Below are positions 43,034-47,035 of a DNA stretch of 47,035 nucleotides, in pieces. The notes under the pieces are model-generated. The model was not told where the DNA came from. It was given only the letters and a program-made list of their open reading frames with translations, and made no database searches. A program made the position numbers and the translations under genes. The DNA is from Caldivirga sp. MU80. GTDB taxonomy: Archaea > Thermoproteota > Thermoprotei > Thermoproteales > Thermocladiaceae. The stretch spans positions 1-47,035 of the forward strand of contig NZ_LCTF01000018.1 in assembly GCF_001663375.1 (NCBI RefSeq), written 5' to 3'. Positions within the stretch are counted from its first letter, which is position 1; each line of letters starts with the position of its first letter.

Positions 43034-43672
43034 GTGGAGTTGAATGAATTTGAGGCGGCTAGGAGGAGGCTTATCGATGAATTGAAGGCTGACGGCATAG
43101 TGACCAGTAGGGCTGTTGAGGAGGCTATGTTGAGCGTGCCTAGGCACATCTTCGTACCTAGGTATATTAGGCACTACGCCTACCAAGACACCCCACTAGC
43201 CATAATGAGGGGCCAGACCATCAGCGCACCCCACATGGTCGCCATGATGTGCGAGTTAATTAAGCCTAGGGGAGGCATGAGGATACTTGAGGTTGGGGCC
43301 GGCACTGGGTATCAGGCGTGCGTCTGCGCAAGGGCCATTGGGGAGGGTGAGGTCTACACCATTGAGATAGACCCATACCTAACCCTCTACGCAACTATAA
43401 ATGTTATTCAAGCCGGCTACTGGGGCATGGTTAAGGTTTTCCAGGGTGATGGGAAAATGGGCCTACCCAAGTACGCGCCATTCGACGCAATACTAGTCAC
43501 GGCGGCCGCATCAACAGTACCCCAGCCCCTAATCGACCAGCTAGCCGTGGGTGGAGTCATGGTAATCCCACTTAAGGAGGGTGACTACCAGAGGCTCTAC
43601 GTCATTGAGAAGGGTAAGGATGGGGTTAGGAGGAGGTTTATAACCTACGTCTCCTTCGTGGACCTGAAATGA
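43034..43672 (+). CDS. pcm: Protein-L-isoaspartate O-methyltransferase
   Basis: Repairs isoaspartate in aged proteins, useful at high temperature. SAM loop RILEVGAGTGYQACVCA, the substrate-side GQTISAPHMVAMM, and ILVTAAASTVPQPLIDQLAV are all as in Pcm. The length of 212 residues is usual. GTG 43034 is about 25 bases after TTTATTTAA. Its stop overlaps the start of the next gene by four bases (ATGA), so they are translated together. Confidence 0.95.
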   Translation: MELNEFEAARRRLIDELKADGIVTSRAVEEAMLSVPRHIFVPRYIRHYAYQDTPLAIMRGQTISAPHMVAMMCELIKPRGGMRILEVGAGTGYQACVCARAIGEGEVYTIEIDPYLTLYATINVIQAGYWGMVKVFQGDGKMGLPKYAPFDAILVTAAASTVPQPLIDQLAVGGVMVIPLKEGDYQRLYVIEKGKDGVRRRFITYVSFVDLK

Positions 43673-44865
43673 GGAGGCTAAGGGTACCGAGCGACTTCAT
43701 CATAGGGGCCGCCACGTCAGCTTACCAGGTTGAGGGGAATAACGTTAATGCAGACTGGTGGCACTACGAGGGTGAGAGGTTACCTAGGAGTGGCACCGCC
43801 TGCGACTTCTGGGACAGATACAGGGATGACATAGCCCTGGCGGCATCACTGGGGTTGAAGGCGCTTAGGATATCCATAGCCTGGGACAGGGTAATGCCCA
43901 GCGAGGGTAAGTTCGACGACGAGGCCATGGACAGGTACGTGGATATGGTTAAGGAGATAAGGGGGCATGGAATGGAGCCAATAGTCACGTTGCACCACTT
44001 CGTCAACCCCATGTGGTTCACTAGTAAGGGTGGGTGGGTTAAGGGGGAGAACGTTAAGTACTTCCTGGACTTCGTCAAGTACGTCTCAGACTCACTGGGT
44101 GGTAGGGTTAAGTATTGGTTAACCATAAATGAGGTGAACCTGTACGTGATACTGGCCTATCTGCTCGGTGTCTTTCCACCCTTCGTAATGAACATGGAGT
44201 ACATGTGGAGGGCTCTAGTAAACCTGCTTAGGGCTAATGACTCAGCCTACGAGGTGGTTAAGAGGGAGGGGAATCAGGTAGGCTTAATAGTGCACATTTC
44301 ACCAGCCAAGCCAGCCTCAAGGTTCTCGTTGATAGACTGGGGGTTGGCGATGGGCATGAACTACGTGTTGAATAGGTTCATTGCGAATACGTTGGCTAAG
44401 GGGAAACTACCGGATTGGCTTGGGGGTGGGGAGGTTGGGAGGCTTGACTACATTGGCCTAAACTACTATGCAGTCGCCAAGGTTAAGTTCAATCCCTTAA
44501 CAATGGGCGAGTTAGTGGCTAATAAGCAGAACCAGAGGGGCTGGGTTATCGACCCCAAGGGCCTTAGGTGGGCCATTAGGCTGATTAGGAGGGTTAGGAA
44601 ACCCATAATGATCACTGAGAACGGTATAGCCACCGACGATGATGAGGCCAGGATCAGGTACATTAGGGATCACTTAACCATAGCCATTAAGGAGGGTACC
44701 ATCGGTTACCTCTACTGGAGCCTACTAGATAATTACGAGTGGGAGATAGGCTACAGCGCCAGGTTTGGCATAATTGAATGCGACCCAGCCACCCTAACCA
44801 GGAGACCGAGGGCAAGCGCCTACTTCCTAGGTGGCGTGGCCAGTAGTGGTGAGTTAACTTACTAA
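43669..44865 (+). CDS. GH1 beta-glycosidase
   Basis: A retaining beta-glycosidase. The acid/base residue is E155 in LTINEVNLYV, the nucleophile E317 in IMITENGIATDD. The start IIGAATSAYQVEGNNVNADW and the C-terminal YWSLLDNYEWEIGYSARFGI are classic. At 398 residues it is shorter than the Sulfolobus LacS type (about 490), with reduced insertions around the barrel. It lacks a signal peptide, so it acts inside the cell, probably on beta-glucosides or beta-galactosides. Coupled by ATGA to pcm. Confidence 0.93.
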   Translation: MRRLRVPSDFIIGAATSAYQVEGNNVNADWWHYEGERLPRSGTACDFWDRYRDDIALAASLGLKALRISIAWDRVMPSEGKFDDEAMDRYVDMVKEIRGHGMEPIVTLHHFVNPMWFTSKGGWVKGENVKYFLDFVKYVSDSLGGRVKYWLTINEVNLYVILAYLLGVFPPFVMNMEYMWRALVNLLRANDSAYEVVKREGNQVGLIVHISPAKPASRFSLIDWGLAMGMNYVLNRFIANTLAKGKLPDWLGGGEVGRLDYIGLNYYAVAKVKFNPLTMGELVANKQNQRGWVIDPKGLRWAIRLIRRVRKPIMITENGIATDDDEARIRYIRDHLTIAIKEGTIGYLYWSLLDNYEWEIGYSARFGIIECDPATLTRRPRASAYFLGGVASSGELTY

Positions 44866-44868
44866 TAG

Positions 44869-45066
44869 TTAAGCTATTACCTTCACCAACTCAGCCTCAA
44901 CGGACTCGCCGAGGTACCTATCCACAGACACCTCATTAGGGCTAATCCTCTTAGCCACAAACTCAACCCCGCCAGCCCTAAGCACCGCTGCACACCAGTC
45001 TTGGCTTGGCTCGATTACGTAAACCCTGGGCCTACTGCCCCTCCTTAGCCTCAGCACCTGAACCAC
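44869..45066 (-). CDS. Small hypothetical protein after rpoL
   Basis: 65 residues, basic start (RLRRGSRPRVYVIEP) then SQDWCAAVLRAGG and an acidic end. Not recognised. It overlaps the 3' end of rpoL by 35 bases on the same strand, so if real it is translated from the rpoL message. GTG 45066 or GTG 45057 could be the start. The overlap and a plausible composition support it weakly. Confidence 0.45.
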   Translation of the reverse strand: MVQVLRLRRGSRPRVYVIEPSQDWCAAVLRAGGVEFVAKRISPNEVSVDRYLGESVEAELVKVIA

Positions 45067-45346
45067 CCAACTGCTGCATCAACCCCTTCTCAATGCTGTC
45101 TATGTCACCCAGTATCCTATTCACAGCCTCCTCTAGGACTGCGAGTGGGTCCTTACCCTTGGTCTTAACCTTAAGTGTAATATTCCTGAGCAATGGATGA
45201 TCCATGTCGAAGGTTGCGAACTCAACCTCAGGGTCCTGGAGTATGTACGTTAACAGGGGTGACATGGTGGTGTAGTCCTCACCCTCAATGAGCACCTCAA
45301 GGTAATTGCCGCTCAACTTAATCCCCTTAACCCTGACCCTAGGCAT
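45032..45346 (-). CDS. rpoL: DNA-directed RNA polymerase subunit L
   Basis: The Rpb11/AC19-like subunit that pairs with subunit D in the polymerase platform. YLEVLIEGEDYTTMSPLLTY matches the LxIEGEDHTLGNLLR signature, and EFATFDMDHPLLRNITLKVKT with KGKDPLAVLEEAVNRI completes it. About 104 residues from ATG 45346 (MPRVRVKGIKLSG), which lies about 28 bases after GATATTAAG. The C-terminal Gly/Ala/Glu tail is extra. Confidence 0.92.
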   Translation of the reverse strand: MPRVRVKGIKLSGNYLEVLIEGEDYTTMSPLLTYILQDPEVEFATFDMDHPLLRNITLKVKTKGKDPLAVLEEAVNRILGDIDSIEKGLMQQLGGSGAEAKEGQ

Positions 45347-45391
45347 CAACCACCCCACCCACGCACCCTTAATATCCCTATCCGTTTGTCC

Positions 45392-46621
45392 CTAGGTGTT
45401 GCGCCTAGGGGCTTCCACCTCGCCCACATGGGCTATCGGTGTGGGTTCATGGGTGGCTGTTGAGCCCAACGGCATGGGGCTTTCATCTAGGGGACTCACC
45501 TTGGCTTTGGGCATTGCCTTCAATGCCCAGTGTATTGGTACCTTGTCTCTTGGTGCTTTGAATCCGCAGTTCGTGCAAGCCATTACCCTGCCTCTCTCCT
45601 GGATAAGTTTATGCCCACATATTGGGCATACTGTGCTTGGTAGCCTCTTGAACTCATACGGCACACCATACCACTGTAGTTGGGTGGTGAATAGCTTAAC
45701 GAACCTCCTCGTCTCAGCCAAGTAAACCTTCCTCAAGCCCCTTGGTAACTTCATCTCAAGCAATTCCCTCCTTGATTCCTCAATCATGTCGTCAATTAGC
45801 ACTTCAGCTCTTAACCTAAGAGCCTTCATTACCAACTCGTGAGCCTTCTTCTGGGCGAAGTCCCTTAGGTATGCGTAGACCTTCCTCCTCAATGCCTTGA
45901 TTTCCCTCCTCAATCCTTTGGCTTCTGGGGTTGAATCCAACCCCAGTCTCTTTAACTTACCCAATTTTTTACTTAGTTTCTCAGCCTTGTGGTACCACGT
46001 GTCAATGAGCCTAAGGTTTGGCCTCAATGGGGAGTACTCCGCAATCTTGTTGCTTGGATTAATTATGCCGTAGGCAACACCGTTATTCCAAGCGTTAACA
46101 TCAACAACAAGCCTACAACCACTAGGCACGTAAGGCTCAACCACACGCTCAGCAACCAAAGCCAGGTAGGGTTTATCATTCTTCAACCCAATCATTGCAT
46201 ACTTGATGTCACCGCCCTCGTTTACCCGCTCAACAACCCACCTAGGCATTGGGACTTCAATGGAGTACCCAGGCTCGTTTTTACATACTTGGTGTATCTT
46301 GATGACGTTTTTCTTGAAATCAAGAATCACTAAAGCATCCGTTGCACCCTTTCTGGTGCCATCACCGTAAACCCTCAGTGTCTTCAGCGGAACCCACGTC
46401 TTGGCAAACCACCTCTTTGGCGCTGTGCCAAACATTAAGCTATTTTTGTAGCTCTTGAAACCATAGATTTGATACTGTATGGATTTGGGCAGGTCCGGCA
46501 CCCAAACCTCAAAACCACGATGAGCTAGGTTCGTGAGGGCCATTAGTCTCCTTATGTAATTAACATCACACTTGTCCCTAGGCAACCTAATGAGTATCGC
46601 CCTCCTCGCAATCATCAACAA
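45392..46621 (-). CDS. tnpB: TnpB, second copy, divergent type
   Basis: A TnpB-type protein with first Asp in LVVDVNAWNNGVAYG, zinc ribbon CPICGHKLIQERGRVMACTNCG and last Asp in FKAPRDKVPIHWAL. The middle acidic residue, normally Glu, reads VLIDDMIEESRREL, so the usual Glu may be Asp here, and the final motif lacks the normal DRDxNAAxN. The N-terminal half does not look like the first tnpB of this window, so it is another subfamily. TTG 46621 overlaps the small ORF ahead by 35 bases. Activity is uncertain. Confidence 0.85.
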   Translation of the reverse strand: MLMIARRAILIRLPRDKCDVNYIRRLMALTNLAHRGFEVWVPDLPKSIQYQIYGFKSYKNSLMFGTAPKRWFAKTWVPLKTLRVYGDGTRKGATDALVILDFKKNVIKIHQVCKNEPGYSIEVPMPRWVVERVNEGGDIKYAMIGLKNDKPYLALVAERVVEPYVPSGCRLVVDVNAWNNGVAYGIINPSNKIAEYSPLRPNLRLIDTWYHKAEKLSKKLGKLKRLGLDSTPEAKGLRREIKALRRKVYAYLRDFAQKKAHELVMKALRLRAEVLIDDMIEESRRELLEMKLPRGLRKVYLAETRRFVKLFTTQLQWYGVPYEFKRLPSTVCPICGHKLIQERGRVMACTNCGFKAPRDKVPIHWALKAMPKAKVSPLDESPMPLGSTATHEPTPIAHVGEVEAPRRNT

Positions 46622-46751
46622 TCACCAGTATCTTCACTCTTCTGCCCTGTAGGTCTTTGATTTTAGTTTGATACTCCCTATTGACGTATATACCCACATC
46701 CCTACCAGTCACCTTCGTCACACTACCCTCAAGGTAGAGAATGCAATCCAC
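46587..46751 (-). CDS. Small protein (54 residues) ahead of tnpB
   Basis: The peptide MDCILYLEGSVTKVTGRDVG continues with IYVNREYQTKIKDLQGRRVK and ILVIVDDCEEGDTH. It is compact and beta-rich, like a small swapped-hairpin DNA-binding domain, but no family is recognised with certainty. The TATA box at 46771-46780 (CTTTATAAAC on the plus strand) is 25 bases before GTG 46751, exactly the leaderless distance. Its 3' end overlaps tnpB by 35 bases. So this, not tnpB, is the first gene of the transcript; it may regulate tnpB or its omega-RNA. Confidence 0.62.
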   Translation of the reverse strand: MDCILYLEGSVTKVTGRDVGIYVNREYQTKIKDLQGRRVKILVIVDDCEEGDTH

Positions 46752-46770
46752 GGGAAACCATCCGAACTAA

Positions 46771-46780
46771 CTTTATAAAC
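46771..46780 (-). promoter_or_regulatory. TATA box of the small ORF-tnpB transcript
   Basis: GTTTATAAAG on the minus strand, centred about 25 bases before GTG 46751. This matches the leaderless spacing seen across the window and decides the start of the small ORF. Confidence 0.65.
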
Positions 46781-46819
46781 CTTTCGGTAAAGAAAGGCTT
46801 AAAACTCGGATAAAATAAG

Positions 46820-46925
46820 GGCTAAACAGTCCTAGTGGGGTTGTCGCCCCACTGGGAGCCAGCCCCGAGGCAAACTGAACCATGATGCCCCAAGAATGGG
46901 GGCACAGACCCGACAAAGATGAGTA
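46820..46925 (+). ncRNA. Candidate structured RNA, copy 2
   Basis: AGTGGGG-TTGTCG-CCCCACT forms a 7-base stem at 46834-46853. GGCAAACTGAACCATGATGCC follows (46869-46889), with the same CTGAAC..TGATGCC block as copy 1 at 26300, then GCCCC-AAGAA-TGGGGGC and CAGACC (46905-46910). A plus-strand CTTAAAAC box at 46799-46806 is about 26 bases before the stem region. The stretch is antisense-upstream of the tnpB transcript and could also be the left end of that element. Confidence 0.4.
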
Positions 46926-46935
46926 GTGATTAGGG

Positions 46936-47034
46936 TCACTGGGATGCGGGGAACGGGGCACTCCTATAGTAGTAGCCTAGGGTAATGTCCTTGAAACTAG
47001 TCTCCAGGAGGTAAACATCCTGGTCTATCATTAC
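46936..47034 (-). CDS. 3' end of a gene running off the window
   Basis: Thirty-two codons then TGA at 46936-46938. The peptide DQDVYLLETSFKDITLGYYY then RSAPFPASQ has host-like codon use and a real-protein look. It continues beyond the right edge, so nothing can be said about its function. Confidence 0.45.
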   Translation of the reverse strand, partial: VMIDQDVYLLETSFKDITLGYYYRSAPFPASQ

Positions 47035-47035
47035 G

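Larger units (their letters stand above)
45391..46751 (-). mobile_element. IS200/IS605-type element, tnpB plus small ORF
   Basis: Read on the minus strand, it has a promoter and small ORF, tnpB, and a right end with the hairpin CCTAGG-CGCAACA-CCTAGG (45409-45391) that contains the tnpB stop codon. The shared scaffold words CCCATGAACCCA (45453-45442) and GGGCGAGG (45425-45418) precede it. The left end is not defined. No tnpA. Confidence 0.65.

Noticed and set aside
46773-46961. Minus-strand 62-codon frame upstream of the tnpB operon
   Set aside because: It covers the structured GC-rich segment and the tnpB promoter, has a Pro/Ser/Leu composition typical of non-coding GC-rich DNA, and has no promoter at the right distance.
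1-47035. CRISPR arrays, rRNA or tRNA genes
   Set aside because: No regularly spaced repeats and no rRNA or tRNA signatures were seen on either strand by eye.

Overview
The window is archaeal chromosome, most likely from a thermophilic crenarchaeon of the Thermoproteaceae (Caldivirga or Vulcanisaeta are the best guesses from content and style; no search was possible). The evidence is a family B DNA polymerase, aIF2-gamma, RNA polymerase subunit L, a Dph6-type ligase, archaeal GluRS and an SSSCA1-type zinc-ribbon protein. Arginine is written mainly with AGG. Many genes look leaderless: a TATA-like box (TTTAAA/TTATAA types) lies about 24-30 bases before the start codon. I used that spacing to choose starts, often shortening the longest open frame.

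Layout. 1-2.1 kb: a TnpB gene running in from the left whose right end sits in the 3' end of an acetyltransferase gene. 2.2-7.6 kb: a divergent NAD kinase, a short glucan-phosphorylase-like enzyme, a Cys-cluster HTH protein, Dim1/KsgA, an HD phosphohydrolase and a nicotinamidase-like hydrolase. 7.7-10.3 kb: a complete ECF vitamin transporter operon (S, fused A-A, T). 10.5-16 kb: a small protein, a sugar nucleotidyltransferase, PolB, a PDO-like redox protein, prephenate dehydratase and a small HTH protein. 16.1-16.7 kb: a decayed TnpB element. 16.8-19.2 kb: a large surface protein. 19.7-21.1 kb: two tandem paralogous coiled-coil proteins, the first with a four-Cys head. 21.2-27.6 kb: two M24 peptidases, inositol-phosphate synthase, a membrane GT2 and a cysteine-synthase-like enzyme, with a GC-rich structured segment at 26.2-26.4 kb. 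27.6-30.1 kb: two miniature IS200/IS605-type elements, a surface protein with an in-frame stop, and a split DUF72 gene. 30.1-38.4 kb: macro-domain protein, ABC-2 exporter operon, GC-rich structured segment, SSSCA1-type protein, GH31 alpha-xylosidase, Dph6 and aIF2-gamma. 38.4-45.4 kb: a segment with foreign codon use, Nudix, GluRS, PUA protein, cyclase, Pcm, GH1 glycosidase and RpoL. 45.4-46.8 kb: a second TnpB gene with a small ORF in front. At the right edge is the end of another gene.

The main unusual theme is repeated IS200/IS605-type ends. I count eight loci (two long TnpB genes, one decayed copy, two miniature elements, three solo or fused ends), none with a TnpA. The ends share a small hairpin (CCCTTTAGGG type) followed by GGGGAGGxGGTCA. 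The two long tnpB genes share nucleotide motifs near their 3' ends that are read in different frames, which points to a conserved guide-RNA scaffold rather than conserved protein. A second theme is three GC-rich, strongly folded intergenic segments (26.2, 33.3 and 46.8 kb). Two share a CTGAAC..TGATGCC kink-loop-like block and may be members of one RNA family. I found no tRNA, rRNA or CRISPR array.
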